From Hyunsoonleella aquatilis (GTDB lineage: Bacteria; Bacteroidota; Bacteroidia; Flavobacteriales; Flavobacteriaceae), in assembly GCF_014270105.1 (NCBI RefSeq), contig NZ_JACNMF010000005.1, positions 124,001 through 188,000 on the forward strand: a stretch of 64,000 nt of DNA, written 5' to 3'. Positions 1 through 8,746 of the stretch are shown piece after piece (within the stretch, counting starts at the first letter, position 1; every line of letters begins with the position of its first letter). The translations under genes and the position numbers were made by a program. The notes under the pieces are model-generated. The model was not told where the DNA came from. It saw only the letters and a list, made by a program, of their open reading frames with translations, and made no database searches.

Positions 1-535
1 ATACAAATTTATCCTCATTCAAAATATGGAATTCATCCGGGTAGGTAATCACACAACCTACGTGGACTCCTAATTTTTCAACTTCCTCCTTATTGGCGCA
101 TCCGCAATCGATAAAAATATTATCCAATTTTGGCGGCTCCTCCTTTGCTTTATTTCGTGTATGAATCGCAGGCCATCCAAAAACGCCTTTTACTACGCCT
201 TTTTTTGTATGGATATCGACCACTTTACTCGGCGCAATCTGATGGTCGCTTCCGCCATTTCTAATCACATAAATCAACCCATTATCGCTGATATAATTAA
301 CGTACCATGAAATTTCATCAGAATGTCCTTCAATCACCACCTTATATTTAGCCTTGGGGTTAATAACGCCCACCGCAGTGCCATAAGTGTCCGTTATAAA
401 CTCATCCACATAAGGCTTCAGGTAGTCCATCCATAGTTTTTGGCCCTCCCATTCGTAACCCGTGGGAGCCGCATTATTTAAATATTTTTCTAAAAATTCA
501 AGAGATTTCTCGTTGAGAATTGATTGCTTCGACAT
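1..535 (-). CDS. M42 family metallopeptidase, 3' end cut by window edge
   Basis: The ATG is at 535 on the minus strand and the frame stays open to base 1, so about 178 N-terminal residues are visible and the C-terminus lies outside. The translation starts MSKQSILNEKSLEFLEKYL and contains NAAPTGYEW, then VVIEGHSDEISW, which holds the first metal-binding His and Asp of the M42 (tetrahedral aminopeptidase/glutamyl aminopeptidase) fold. It continues with an IAPSKVVDIHTKKG segment typical of the inserted dimerisation region. M42 enzymes are cytoplasmic di-metal aminopeptidases that degrade peptides. The gene is divergent from the DUF4294 gene at 640. Family assignment is firm; the peptide substrate cannot be inferred. 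Confidence 0.85.
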   Translation of the reverse strand, partial: MSKQSILNEKSLEFLEKYLNNAAPTGYEWEGQKLWMDYLKPYVDEFITDTYGTAVGVINPKAKYKVVIEGHSDEISWYVNYISDNGLIYVIRNGGSDHQIAPSKVVDIHTKKGVVKGVFGWPAIHTRNKAKEEPPKLDNIFIDCGCANKEEVEKLGVHVGCVITYPDEFHILNEDKFV

Positions 536-639
536 ATGTAAAAAATTTGCACTAAAATAATAATATAAATACAAAATGGATGTTTAACAGAATGTAAATT
601 CTTAATTTTGGAACTGTTTTTGCTCCAAAGGAATCTGCA

Positions 640-1317
640 ATGCGCTACCTTAAATATATATTCGTCCTTTTGCCTTTTTTTGCTTTGTCACAGGTGACCG
701 ATGTGGAAAAGGATTCTACAGATATCAAGTACCTCATTATTGAAGGCGATTCCGTGCCCAGAAAGTCTATTGATCTGGACGAGGTGATGTTGCTACATAG
801 GTTGAAATTTGACAGTAAGAAGGATAGAATTCGATATTTAATCCTGAGAAAAAAAACCATAAAGGTTTACCCCTACGCGAAACTTGCCGCAGAAAGGTTA
901 GACTCACTAACACAGCGATTGAAAACCATCACCAAAAAAAGACAACAAAAAAAATATACCAAGCAAGTACAAAAATACATTGAGGAAGAGTTTTCTGCAG
1001 AACTGAAAAAATTTACCCGTACCGAAGGTCAAATTTTAGTAAAGTTGATTCATCGCCAAACGGGCAGAACGGCATTTGATTTGGTAAAAGAACTCCGAAG
1101 TGGCTGGCGCGCCTTTTGGTATAATACCACTGCCACCATGTTCGACATTTCGTTAAAAAAGGAATACGACCCTTTAAATGAAAAGGAGGACTACCTTATT
1201 GAAGACATCCTTCAACGAAACTTCCAAAGTGGACGTTTAGAACGTCAGAAATCAGCATTGGATATTGATTTTTATGACCTGACGGATAAATGGCTGTACA
1301 ATAAAACCGAGGAGTAA
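640..1317 (+). CDS. DUF4294 family secreted protein
   Basis: A protein of 225 residues with an N-terminal signal peptide (MRYLKYIFVLLPFFALSQ) and a charged body matching the DUF4294 family, which is largely confined to Bacteroidetes. The conserved stretch includes TIKVYPYAKLAAERLDSL near residue 75 and LIHRQTGRTAFDLVKELRSG near 135. It is probably periplasmic; no catalytic motif is visible and the function is unknown. It lies divergent from the M42 peptidase gene and only 3 bases upstream of the haemolysin-III gene, so it probably leads a short operon with that gene and the GNAT gene. Confidence 0.8.
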   Translation: MRYLKYIFVLLPFFALSQVTDVEKDSTDIKYLIIEGDSVPRKSIDLDEVMLLHRLKFDSKKDRIRYLILRKKTIKVYPYAKLAAERLDSLTQRLKTITKKRQQKKYTKQVQKYIEEEFSAELKKFTRTEGQILVKLIHRQTGRTAFDLVKELRSGWRAFWYNTTATMFDISLKKEYDPLNEKEDYLIEDILQRNFQSGRLERQKSALDIDFYDLTDKWLYNKTEE

Positions 1318-1320
1318 GCC

Positions 1321-1947
1321 ATGCGCATCCAAACGCCTTTTGAAGAAAAACTCAATAGCCTAAGTCATGGCATTGGGGCTTTGTTTGGAATTGTGGCCTT
1401 GGTGCTACTTATCATTTACGAAACGCAGAAAACACCTTGGAGCCTATTTAGCGTCATCATTTATGGGCTTTCCATTATCATTTTGTTTACGGCCTCCACT
1501 TTTTATCATGCCTCCAAAACAGAACGGCGAAAACATTATTTTAGAATCCTCGACCACATTAGCATTTACCTTTTAATTGCTGGCACCTATACACCTGTTT
1601 CTATAATTTCTTTGGAAGAAAGCATTGGTTGGAAATTATTTTGGGCGGTTTGGGGCATTGCATGTTTTGGCGTAATCCTAAAAGTATTCTTTACGGGCAG
1701 GTTTGAATTCTTTTCCGTGTTGCTCTACCTCGTGATGGGCTGGTTGGTAGTTTTTGATTTTTCCGCATTGTCGCAAGTCATTGGGAGCGGAGGCATACTT
1801 TTCCTTTTTGCTGGGGGTTTGGCCTATACTCTGGGCATCGTATTCTATGCCATTGAAAAAATTCCCTACAACCACGTGATTTGGCATCTTTTTGTGCTGG
1901 CGGGCGCCATTTGTCATTTCTTCATGATATTTTTCTATGTGATATGA
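1321..1947 (+). CDS. trhA: TrhA/haemolysin III family (PAQR-like) membrane protein
   Basis: A protein of 208 residues with about seven hydrophobic segments. Diagnostic motifs are LSHGIGA near residue 14, FYHAS near 62, DHISIYLLIAGTYTP near 78 and HVIWHLFVLAGAICHF near the C-terminus. The conserved His and Asp residues would form the intramembrane zinc site of the PAQR/HlyIII superfamily. Bacterial members influence membrane lipid homeostasis; direct haemolysin activity is doubtful despite the name. The stop codon overlaps the ATG of the next gene (ATGA), which implies translational coupling. Confidence 0.88.
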   Translation: MRIQTPFEEKLNSLSHGIGALFGIVALVLLIIYETQKTPWSLFSVIIYGLSIIILFTASTFYHASKTERRKHYFRILDHISIYLLIAGTYTPVSIISLEESIGWKLFWAVWGIACFGVILKVFFTGRFEFFSVLLYLVMGWLVVFDFSALSQVIGSGGILFLFAGGLAYTLGIVFYAIEKIPYNHVIWHLFVLAGAICHFFMIFFYVI

Positions 1948-2438
1948 CTGAGATTGTAAAAGCCGCAGAGGAAAGGCAATTCAAATTAATTGAAAATCTG
2001 GCCGATAAAATTTGGCGGGAACACTACACGGCAATTATTGGAATAGACCAAGTCAACTTCATGTTGAAAAAATTTCAATCCTTTGAAGCTATTCAGGAAC
2101 AAATCCATCAAGGGTACCTCTATTTCATATTGAAATTCGAGAGAAAAGAAACCGGTTACATTTCCATAAAAAAAGATAAAGACGCGCTTTTCTTAAGCAA
2201 GATTTATGTGCTAAAATCTCTGAGAGGCCATGGCATTGGAAAGAAAGCGATGGAATTTATTGAACAAAAGGCATTGGAACTAAACTGTTCCTATATACAA
2301 TTAACAGTGAACAAAAACAATGTAGACTCCATTAAAGCCTATGAAAAAATGGGGTTTGTTAAACAAGAAGATATAGTTATTGATATTGGAAACGGTTTTG
2401 TGATGGATGATTATAGGATGACGAAATCTATTAGTTGA
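1944..2438 (+). CDS. GNAT family N-acetyltransferase
   Basis: A protein of 164 residues starting MTEIVKAAEERQ. The start at 1944 is preferred over an upstream in-frame codon because it overlaps the preceding stop as ATGA and removes a non-conserved extension. The acetyl-CoA loop is LRGHGIGKKAMEFIE (R/Q-x-x-G-x-G/A pattern), followed by the usual NKNNVDSIKAYEKMGF motif in which Asn and the aromatic line the active site. The substrate is not predictable from sequence; amino-group acetylation of a small molecule or protein is most likely. It is the last gene before an intergenic palindromic repeat. Confidence 0.85.
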   Translation: MTEIVKAAEERQFKLIENLADKIWREHYTAIIGIDQVNFMLKKFQSFEAIQEQIHQGYLYFILKFERKETGYISIKKDKDALFLSKIYVLKSLRGHGIGKKAMEFIEQKALELNCSYIQLTVNKNNVDSIKAYEKMGFVKQEDIVIDIGNGFVMDDYRMTKSIS

Positions 2439-2441
2439 TTT

Positions 2442-2523
2442 TGTCACCCTGTCCCTATAGCTATCGGGATTGTTTCAGGGTCTCATGATAAGGATGAGAT
2501 TCTTCGCTTCGCTCTGAATGACA
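2442..2523. repeat. TGTCA-ended palindromic intergenic repeat
   Basis: An 82 bp element starts TGTCACCCTG and ends GAATGACA. It has an inner near-palindrome CTATAGCTATCGGGA and a second stem, TCTCATG.../...GATGAGA. Similar TGTCA...TGACA elements occur at 30017-30080 and 46861-46934. It sits between two convergent genes and may act as a bidirectional terminator. Confidence 0.55.
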
Positions 2524-2524
2524 T

Positions 2525-2911
2525 TTACTTTCTCGCCTCAAAAATCTTCAAATGGATAAAAGTTGCCATCTTTCTAGCACGCCGCTTGGCATTTTCGGCA
2601 TAATCACCCTCAAACAATTCATTGATTGTCTCAAACCATAAATTGAGCCAAATACCAAAATGCATTTCGGTAATACTATGCCCAAAAGCCTTGTCAACTT
2701 TAACATGAGCCTCCAAAGGGTCGCCAGTATATCTGGTCTTCAAAAACAAACTGGATTCCCAAAAGGTAGTCAGTAGTTCAAAATGCGCATCCCAATTCTC
2801 GATCGTTTCGTTAAAAAAAGGTGCTAAAACTTCATCTTTCCTCACTTTGGAATAAAACGATTTCACTAATAAAAACACATCGTCCCTAGTTTTTATATCC
2901 TGTTTTACCAT
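2525..2911 (-). CDS. Group III truncated haemoglobin
   Basis: A protein of 128 residues with the short 2-on-2 globin fold. FYSKVRKDEVLAPFF covers the B-C-CD region with its conserved Phe/Tyr. HVKVDKAFGHSITEMHFGIWLNLW holds the E and F helices, and HFGIWL gives the proximal His. The motif pattern is that of group III (trHb3/Ctb-like), for which oxygen binding or reactive nitrogen/oxygen handling has been proposed. It stands alone, convergent with the GNAT gene, and carries none of the 16 bp boxes seen before the larger globin at 37321, so the two globins are probably controlled differently. Confidence 0.85.
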   Translation of the reverse strand: MVKQDIKTRDDVFLLVKSFYSKVRKDEVLAPFFNETIENWDAHFELLTTFWESSLFLKTRYTGDPLEAHVKVDKAFGHSITEMHFGIWLNLWFETINELFEGDYAENAKRRARKMATFIHLKIFEARK

Positions 2912-3002
2912 AGTTCAAAATTAGAATTTTAAAGCGATACTCGCTCATTAAAAAATCATAAATCGTAAATCTTAAATCGTAATTCTTCTTTATTTTAGCA
3001 GA

Positions 3003-3770
3003 ATGATTTCAGTAGTACTTCTTGGGGCTGGTAACGTTGGCACACATTTATTTAAGGCTATAAACAAATCCAATCAAGCAACTGTAAAACAATGGTATAA
3101 CAGAAGCATCAACAGCATTTCATCTTATAAGAATAAGGTTTCCATTACAGATAATATCAAGGATTTAGAGGAAGCAGATATCTATATTTTAACCGTTGCT
3201 GATGAGGCCATTGCTGGTATTTCTTCGCAGTTGCCTTTTGAAAATAGATTAGTGGTACACACTGCTGGAAGCGTCAACATTCACGATTTGGACAAAAAGC
3301 ATAAACGTGGCGTACTCTATCCTTTACAATCCTTGAGCAAATCCGCGAAAGTAGATTTTAAGGATGTCCCGATTTGCATTGAAACACTTGACAAAGCCGA
3401 CTATCATCTATTAAAATCTCTGGCATTATCTCTAGGTAGCCCCGTAAAAAAAGTGAATAGCGACCAGCGCAGGGTATTGCATTTAGGAGCCGTTTTCGTC
3501 AACAATTTCACTAATCAAATGTACCGGATTGCACACGAAATCACTGAGTCGGAAGCTACGGAATTCGACCTGCTGAAACCGCTAATTATGGAAACCGCCC
3601 GAAAAGTCCAAGATATGTCACCCTACATGGCACAAACTGGCCCTGCCATGCGCGGCAACCTAAAAACCATTAAAAAGCATTTGGCGCTTCTGAAAAAGGA
3701 ACGGCACAAAGACATTTATAAATTAATCACCCAATCCATTCAAAATACCCATGGCGGAAAAAAGCTATAA
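3003..3770 (+). CDS. DUF2520 / Rossmann-like domain protein
   Basis: A protein of 255 residues. The N-terminal nucleotide-binding motif is VVLLGAGNVGTHLFKAI (GxGxxG), followed by ADIYILTVADEAI typical of NADP-dependent dehydrogenases. The C-terminal half, LHLGAVFVNNFTNQMY onwards, is the DUF2520 helical domain. The physiological substrate is unknown. Its 3' end overlaps the kdsC-like gene by 20 bases. In flavobacteria this gene is commonly followed by the KdsC-like phosphatase, the UbiA prenyltransferase and Maf, as here, but a shared pathway has not been established to my knowledge. Confidence 0.85.
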   Translation: MISVVLLGAGNVGTHLFKAINKSNQATVKQWYNRSINSISSYKNKVSITDNIKDLEEADIYILTVADEAIAGISSQLPFENRLVVHTAGSVNIHDLDKKHKRGVLYPLQSLSKSAKVDFKDVPICIETLDKADYHLLKSLALSLGSPVKKVNSDQRRVLHLGAVFVNNFTNQMYRIAHEITESEATEFDLLKPLIMETARKVQDMSPYMAQTGPAMRGNLKTIKKHLALLKKERHKDIYKLITQSIQNTHGGKKL

Positions 3771-4281
3771 AGAATACTTAAACCATATCACCACATTCAT
3801 TTTTGATGTGGACGGCGTTTTAACAGATGGTACAGTGCACGTTACCTCTACGGGAGAAATGCTCCGAACGATGAACATCAAAGATGGTTATGCCCTTAAA
3901 ACTGCGGTTGACCAAGGTTTTAACGTCTGCATCATTTCGGGAGGAAGTAATGAAGGCGTTAAAAAACGTTTGTCAGGACTTGGCATTAGGGATATTTATT
4001 TGGGTGCCCACAATAAAATTGAACAATTGGACGACTATTTCCGAAAAAAAGGAGTTTCCTCCGAAAACGTACTTTATATGGGCGATGATATTCCTGATTA
4101 CCCTGTAATGAAAGGCATTGGCCTGCCTTGTTGTCCACAGGATGCTGTACCCGAAATTAAGGCGATTTCAAAATATGTATCCCATAAAAAAGGGGGCAAA
4201 GGGGCCGCCAGGGATGTGATTGAACAGGTGCTGAAGGTACAGGGCAAATGGAATGGCAATTTTGATGCTAAATATGACTGA
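3751..4281 (+). CDS. kdsC: KdsC-like HAD phosphatase (3-deoxy-D-manno-octulosonate-8-phosphate phosphatase type)
   Basis: A protein of 176 residues of the HAD superfamily, C0 capless class. Motif I is FIFDVDGVLTDG near residue 17, giving the nucleophile Asp and the acid/base Asp. Motif II is IISGGS, and the motif III/IV region is LYMGDDIPDYPVM. The length matches the KdsC family, which dephosphorylates KDO-8-P in lipopolysaccharide core synthesis, usually as a tetramer. The start lies inside the DUF2520 gene. The name is by family resemblance; other sugar-phosphate substrates are possible. Confidence 0.8.
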   Translation: MAEKSYKEYLNHITTFIFDVDGVLTDGTVHVTSTGEMLRTMNIKDGYALKTAVDQGFNVCIISGGSNEGVKKRLSGLGIRDIYLGAHNKIEQLDDYFRKKGVSSENVLYMGDDIPDYPVMKGIGLPCCPQDAVPEIKAISKYVSHKKGGKGAARDVIEQVLKVQGKWNGNFDAKYD

Positions 4282-4282
4282 G

Positions 4283-4320
4283 TTCAGTTGGCAGTGGTCA
4301 GTAGCAGTTCGCAGTCAGAT
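4283..4320. repeat. Low-complexity CAGT-rich spacer
   Basis: The spacer repeats CAGTTGGCAGTGGTCAGTAGCAGT-like units. A second copy of the same style, CAGTTGGCAGTGGCAGTTGG, lies at 50101-50125. Such CAGT tracts read as simple-sequence spacer DNA; no function is evident. Confidence 0.4.
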
Positions 4321-4361
4321 AAAAGTTTAAAATGAAACCTTGAACTTATAACTTTAAACTT

Positions 4362-5279
4362 TTGAATTTCCTAAACCTTTTTCGTTGGAAAAACCTTTTA
4401 ATGATTGCGGTTGCGCAACTCCTCATTAAATATAGCCTTCTGGAACCTTTTGGGGCCAATACGGCTTTGGATGGATTTGAAATCACCTTATTGATTCTTG
4501 CAACAATTTGTATCGCGGGAGCTGGCAATGTTATTAACGATATATATGATATTGAAACAGATGCCGTTAATAAACCGGATAAAGTTATCGTCGGTAAATC
4601 TATTTCAGTGGCCACGGCTTATAACTTATTTATCGCATTAAATGTTATCGGCGTTGGACTTGGGTTTTATCTGTCGAGTCGCATTGGGAAACCTGCCTAT
4701 TTTTCCATTTTTGTGGTCATTTCAGCTCTGCTTTATATGTATGCCAGTTATCTGAAACGGTTTCTAATTATTGGGAATGTGGCTGTTTCCGTTTTGGTGG
4801 CACTAAGCATTTTGATTGTTGGCTTATTTGAACTCACTCCCAATATTTCTGCTTTAAACCGAGACCTGCAACTCACCTATTTCAAAATAGTTTTGGATTA
4901 CGGATTATTTGCATTTGCCATCAATCTGCTTCGCGAAGTTGCCAAAGACATTGAGGACATCGATGGGGATTACAAGGCGGCAATGCACACCTTGCCCATT
5001 GCCATTGGTAGGGAACGTTCCATAAATTTGCTGACAGTCTTAAACTTTTTAATACTTTTTGGCATTACCTTTTATGTGATTTCGGATTTGTACAAATACC
5101 CAGTGATGGTGGGCTATTTCCTTTTGTTTATAATTGGTCCATTGATTTACGTTAGTATCAAATTATTTTGTGCCAAAGCAAAAAAAGACGCCACTTTGAT
5201 CAGCAACCTTTACAAATGGATTATGTTTTTTGGCATTCTCTCATTACTTTTATACAAATATGTCCTTCTGAAGGGATAG
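4362..5279 (+). CDS. UbiA family prenyltransferase (geranylgeranylglycerol-phosphate geranylgeranyltransferase-like)
   Basis: A protein of 305 residues with about nine membrane segments. The first Asp-rich motif is NDIYDIETDAVNKPDK near residue 67 and the second is DIEDIDGDYKAAMHTLP near 195; both bind the prenyl diphosphate through Mg2+. The translation starts at a TTG (4362), giving NFLNLFRWKNLLMIAVAQ, which fits the usual N-terminal RWxNL motif of this family better than the later ATG at 4401. The Bacteroidetes members are usually annotated as (S)-2,3-di-O-geranylgeranylglyceryl phosphate synthase-like. The true acceptor is uncertain. Confidence 0.8.
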   Translation: MNFLNLFRWKNLLMIAVAQLLIKYSLLEPFGANTALDGFEITLLILATICIAGAGNVINDIYDIETDAVNKPDKVIVGKSISVATAYNLFIALNVIGVGLGFYLSSRIGKPAYFSIFVVISALLYMYASYLKRFLIIGNVAVSVLVALSILIVGLFELTPNISALNRDLQLTYFKIVLDYGLFAFAINLLREVAKDIEDIDGDYKAAMHTLPIAIGRERSINLLTVLNFLILFGITFYVISDLYKYPVMVGYFLLFIIGPLIYVSIKLFCAKAKKDATLISNLYKWIMFFGILSLLLYKYVLLKG

Positions 5280-5384
5280 TTCTAACGAGTATCCATCGAA
5301 GCAGAAGTGCTAAAACGTTTTCAATTTTTGGAATCTTAAAGACTTCGACAATAAAATGGAACTAAACATATAAACACAAGAATC

Positions 5385-5951
5385 ATGAAATATTTAAAGT
5401 ACATCTTAGGAATTTTAGCTGTTTTGGTCATTGGTTTTTTTCTTTTGGGATTAATCAAATCTGAAATAAGTTATGATTGTGAAATTCAGGCAAACAAACC
5501 TTTGGCCGAATCTTGGGCAGTTGCACAGGATGAAGAGAAAATGACGGAATGGTTGGAAGGATTTCAAAAAGTTGAACACGTCAGCGGGACTCCGGGCACT
5601 GTTGAAGCGGTATCAAATGTGTATTTTATTGCCGATGGAACCGAAATGATGATTAAAGAAACCATAACAGAAATTGTCCCCAACGAATCTATTTCGATGC
5701 TGTTTGAATCCGATTTCATGACCATGGATTACCAATTGAACATGGCATCTAAGGACGGAAAGACAATAATTAGCTCAACTACAACCACTAAAGGCAATGG
5801 ACCATTTTCTAAATCGTTGATGGCGCTGATGGGAAGTTCCATTAAAGCACAGGAGGAAACTAATTTGGCGCGTCTCAAGGCTACAATCGAAAATAATACC
5901 AAGAACTATTTTCCGGCTAAAGAAGTTCCCGCAGTCCAAAACGAAGATTAA
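5385..5951 (+). CDS. SRPBCC (START/polyketide cyclase-like) family protein
   Basis: A protein of 188 residues with one N-terminal membrane helix (residues 4-25), followed by a START-like fold. ANKPLAESWAVAQDEEKMTEWLEGF is the typical opening strand and helix. The body would therefore be anchored at the membrane facing the periplasm. No ligand is identifiable. It sits between the prenyltransferase and maf genes in the same direction with about 105 bases of A-rich leader. Confidence 0.75.
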   Translation: MKYLKYILGILAVLVIGFFLLGLIKSEISYDCEIQANKPLAESWAVAQDEEKMTEWLEGFQKVEHVSGTPGTVEAVSNVYFIADGTEMMIKETITEIVPNESISMLFESDFMTMDYQLNMASKDGKTIISSTTTTKGNGPFSKSLMALMGSSIKAQEETNLARLKATIENNTKNYFPAKEVPAVQNED

Positions 5952-5972
5952 ATCAGTTCGAGAAAACTTCAA

Positions 5973-6566
5973 ATGCTAAACAAAACACTCAAAAACCACA
6001 ACATTATTTTAGCCTCTAAATCCCCAAGAAGGCAAGCCTTCTTCAAGGATTTAGGGTTAAATTTTGAAATTCGGTTAAAGCCCGTAAAAGAAGAATACCC
6101 TCCCCGATTAACGCATTTTGAAATCAGCAATTATCTTGCGCAATTAAAGGCACTACCGTTTAAGGATGAATTGCAACCCAAAGACATTCTAATCACCAGC
6201 GACACCATCGTTTGGCACAACGATACCGCTTTAGGAAAACCGGCCGATGAAGCGGACGCGATTTCAATTTTAAAATCTTTAAGCAATGCCACCCACGAGG
6301 TGATTACTTCGGTGTGCTTCACGACAACAGACTATGAAAAAACCTTGCACAACATCACAAAAGTGACCTTTAAAGCCTTGTCCGATGCCGAAATAAATTA
6401 TTACGTCAACACCTTTAAGCCTTTCGATAAAGCAGGTGCTTACGGCATCCAAGATTGGATTGGGCAAATAGCCGTAACTAAGATTGAAGGCTCCTATTTC
6501 AATGTGATGGGACTCCCCGTGCATCTTGTTTACAAAACGTTAAATGACATTGTAGATAAGGCATAA
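5973..6566 (+). CDS. maf: Maf family nucleoside triphosphate pyrophosphatase
   Basis: A protein of 197 residues. It opens NIILASKSPRRQAFFKDLGL, the conserved SxSPRR substrate loop, and has SDTIVWHNDTALGKP (Asp base) and FKPFDKAGAYGIQDW, the GAYGIQ motif. Maf enzymes hydrolyse non-canonical or modified NTPs (dTTP/UTP or m5UTP classes) in the cytoplasm; older annotation as a septum inhibitor is not a biochemical function. It begins 21 bases after the SRPBCC gene and is followed closely by a membrane protein and a lipoprotein gene. Confidence 0.9.
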   Translation: MLNKTLKNHNIILASKSPRRQAFFKDLGLNFEIRLKPVKEEYPPRLTHFEISNYLAQLKALPFKDELQPKDILITSDTIVWHNDTALGKPADEADAISILKSLSNATHEVITSVCFTTTDYEKTLHNITKVTFKALSDAEINYYVNTFKPFDKAGAYGIQDWIGQIAVTKIEGSYFNVMGLPVHLVYKTLNDIVDKA

Positions 6567-6586
6567 GTTTGTAATTTTGATGGATT

Positions 6587-6982
6587 TTGGATACTATTAG
6601 AAAATTACTTTTTATTTCAGGAGTATTAACCCTTTTTGAAGTTGTAGTTTACAAAATGGTAATTCGATTTGGCGATTGGCTTTACCCTTTGAATGAAATT
6701 GGTGTAAGTTGGCCTATTTATGAGTTCTATTCCCTTGGCCTCTTAATCTATTTTATTTTTTTGGTAAATTTTGTTTTATCCCTAATGAATATCAAAAAGC
6801 TGTCTTTGTTTGTGATTTTTGGTCTTTTAGCTATTTATATATACCTAGTCCATGAACCTTATGAAACGCGACCCTTAAGAGTATTGTTAAGAATTTTATT
6901 GGCCACGTGTTTTACCTGCATATCACTATTTGTAGTATATCGCTGGAATAACAAAGTAAATCAGGAACCAGATTCTCTTTAA
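6587..6982 (+). CDS. Hypothetical four-helix membrane protein
   Basis: A protein of 131 residues with four predicted membrane segments (about residues 7-25, 47-66, 72-88 and 103-121). I do not recognise the family. An in-frame stop at 6578 limits the start; only TTG (6587) or the neighbouring ATT is available, so TTG is proposed. It is flanked by maf (21 bases upstream) and a lipoprotein gene (10 bases downstream), which supports it being a real operon member. Confidence 0.6.
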   Translation: MDTIRKLLFISGVLTLFEVVVYKMVIRFGDWLYPLNEIGVSWPIYEFYSLGLLIYFIFLVNFVLSLMNIKKLSLFVIFGLLAIYIYLVHEPYETRPLRVLLRILLATCFTCISLFVVYRWNNKVNQEPDSL

Positions 6983-6992
6983 AATTGAAATT

Positions 6993-7931
6993 ATGATGAC
7001 CGAAATAATTAGATTAAAAGTTTTGTTCTTATGCACGGCTATGGTTTTAGTGGCATCATGCAAAAACAGCAAGAATTCAAAACCCGATGAACTTTTGGCA
7101 ATCAACAGTTCCAGCGAAACACAAAAACCAAAAACACCCCTAACCCAAGAATTTAAGGACTATTGGTATGCTGGCGAAGCTGAAATCACCTCTTTCAAAT
7201 TGGAACAGGCCCGTTACGGAGAAATCCGCGAAGGCAATGCCGTTTTAATTTATGTTACCGAGGATTTCTTACCGGAAGCTCAGGTAAAGGCGGACAACCA
7301 AAACCCAAAAAATGTTCCCGTTTTAAAATTGAATGCCACCAAAAATTTCAACACTGGCATTTATCCTTATTCCATCATGCAAAGTACCTTTTACCCTGTT
7401 GGGAACCATCAACACGCCATCAAGATTTCCAGCTCCATGCAGGAATGGTGTGGCCATGTGTATGCTCAAATGAACAACAGGGAGCAGTTCGACATCATGT
7501 CCCACTCCTATTTTGAAGGTGAGGCAGACCAACGTTTTAAACTGGAAAAAACCGTTTTGGAAAACGAACTTTGGACGCAACTGCGCATCAACCCACAATC
7601 CCTTCCAACAGGAAATATTGAGGTCATCCCGTCTTTTGAATTCACAAGATTGAAGCATGCTAGTATTAAAGCGTATGAGGCCAAAGCAACACTGAATACT
7701 GGTAGTTACACCCTTTCCTATCCCAATTTAAACCGAACGCTGACTATTAATTTCAATCCCAATTTTCCTTATGATATTTTAGGTTGGGAGGAAACCTTTA
7801 AAAGCGGCTTTGGCTCCAGTGTCAAAACACTGACTACTAAGGCTTCAAAGCTAAAAACCATCAAATCCCCTTATTGGCAAATGAACCATAATAAAGATGA
7901 AGTTTTGAGGGATACGCTACTACTAAAATAA
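6993..7931 (+). CDS. Conserved flavobacterial lipoprotein of unknown function
   Basis: A protein of 312 residues with a lipoprotein signal ending ALVLVASCKNS, so the lipid-modified Cys is near residue 23. The mature part contains YWYAGEAEITSFKLEQARYGE and SSMQEWCGHVY. Homologues are often mislabelled 'septum formation inhibitor Maf' only because they neighbour maf; the sequence has no Maf fold. It is probably anchored in a periplasmic or outer-membrane leaflet. The function is unknown. Two ATGs (6993 and 6996) are in frame and either could be used. Confidence 0.75.
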   Translation: MMTEIIRLKVLFLCTAMVLVASCKNSKNSKPDELLAINSSSETQKPKTPLTQEFKDYWYAGEAEITSFKLEQARYGEIREGNAVLIYVTEDFLPEAQVKADNQNPKNVPVLKLNATKNFNTGIYPYSIMQSTFYPVGNHQHAIKISSSMQEWCGHVYAQMNNREQFDIMSHSYFEGEADQRFKLEKTVLENELWTQLRINPQSLPTGNIEVIPSFEFTRLKHASIKAYEAKATLNTGSYTLSYPNLNRTLTINFNPNFPYDILGWEETFKSGFGSSVKTLTTKASKLKTIKSPYWQMNHNKDEVLRDTLLLK

Positions 7932-7971
7932 TTTTGCCCGTATCTTTGTGGCGTAATCAACCTCCATTTTT

Positions 7972-8526
7972 ATGTTTGCAAATTTCCTTGAATCCTACGA
8001 AAAAGAATTAATCATTACAGGATTTGTAATTCTGGCCTTGTGCATTCTCGGCTTTATCACCACGATTCTGATAAAAAAAATCGGTAAAAAAAGTGGCATC
8101 AACGAAGCTAGAATACGACTCATGGTGCGCTATTTAACGGTATCACTTTTCATTTTGGCCATCTTAATCGAGGCATTCGTCTTTGGTGCCAAATTCGAGG
8201 ATATCGCCGTCATCTTTTCATCGGTCTTTGCCATTTTGGGTATTGCCCTTTTTGCCATATGGTCCATCCTGAGCAATGTCACTTCAGGCATCATTATGTT
8301 TTTTAACTTCCCATATAAAGTAGGAGATAAAATTGAAATCCACGACAAGGATTTTCCAATAACCGCTATAATTGAGGACATCCGGGCCTTCCAGTTGCAT
8401 CTGCGTTTGGAAAATGGCGATTTGGTCACCTATCCCAACAACCTGATGCTCCAAAAAGCCGTAACATTGGTTGAAAAGGATGCCATTGAAGGTACCGGCA
8501 ACGATGATGGTTCGGATATCGTGTAA
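7972..8526 (+). CDS. Small MscS-type mechanosensitive channel domain protein
   Basis: A protein of 184 residues with three membrane helices, followed by FFNFPYKVGDKIEIHDKDFPITAIIEDI and LENGDLVTYPNNLMLQKA. These are the beta-domain signature (F-x-x-P-F/Y-x-V-G-D) and the P-N strand of MscS channels. It lacks the large C-terminal cage domain, so it is a short family member. The likely role is a pore relieving osmotic pressure. It is the last gene of the run before a repeat-bearing spacer. Confidence 0.8.
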   Translation: MFANFLESYEKELIITGFVILALCILGFITTILIKKIGKKSGINEARIRLMVRYLTVSLFILAILIEAFVFGAKFEDIAVIFSSVFAILGIALFAIWSILSNVTSGIIMFFNFPYKVGDKIEIHDKDFPITAIIEDIRAFQLHLRLENGDLVTYPNNLMLQKAVTLVEKDAIEGTGNDDGSDIV

Positions 8527-8746
8527 CTATTGTTATTCACAATTTGATGTCCTCTATTTTTTCAAAAATACCTGTGATGTCAGGTTGAGCCTTTCGACTG
8601 CGCTCAAGACAGGCTAAAGTCAAAACCTATTTAAACACAACCTAGTTCTTTTAACTTTCTCATGAGTGAAAGTAATATGCGTTGGTTTCGCCAAATTTTA
8701 TTGCCTGAATTGTGGCAAAATGTTGAAATCCTCTTATCTTTAAGCT
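8527..8746. repeat. Intergenic spacer with palindromic repeat
   Basis: This 220 bp spacer holds GATGTCAGGTTGAGCC...GGCTAAAGTCA around an inner CGACTGCGCTCAAGAC stem (about 8576-8622), resembling the other intergenic palindromes of this genome. The remainder shows no ORF and no clear -7 element. Confidence 0.4.

Noticed and set aside
6993-7931. Second Maf protein
   Set aside because: Homologues carry that label in databases because of position, but the sequence is a lipoprotein without SxSPRR or GAYGIQ motifs.
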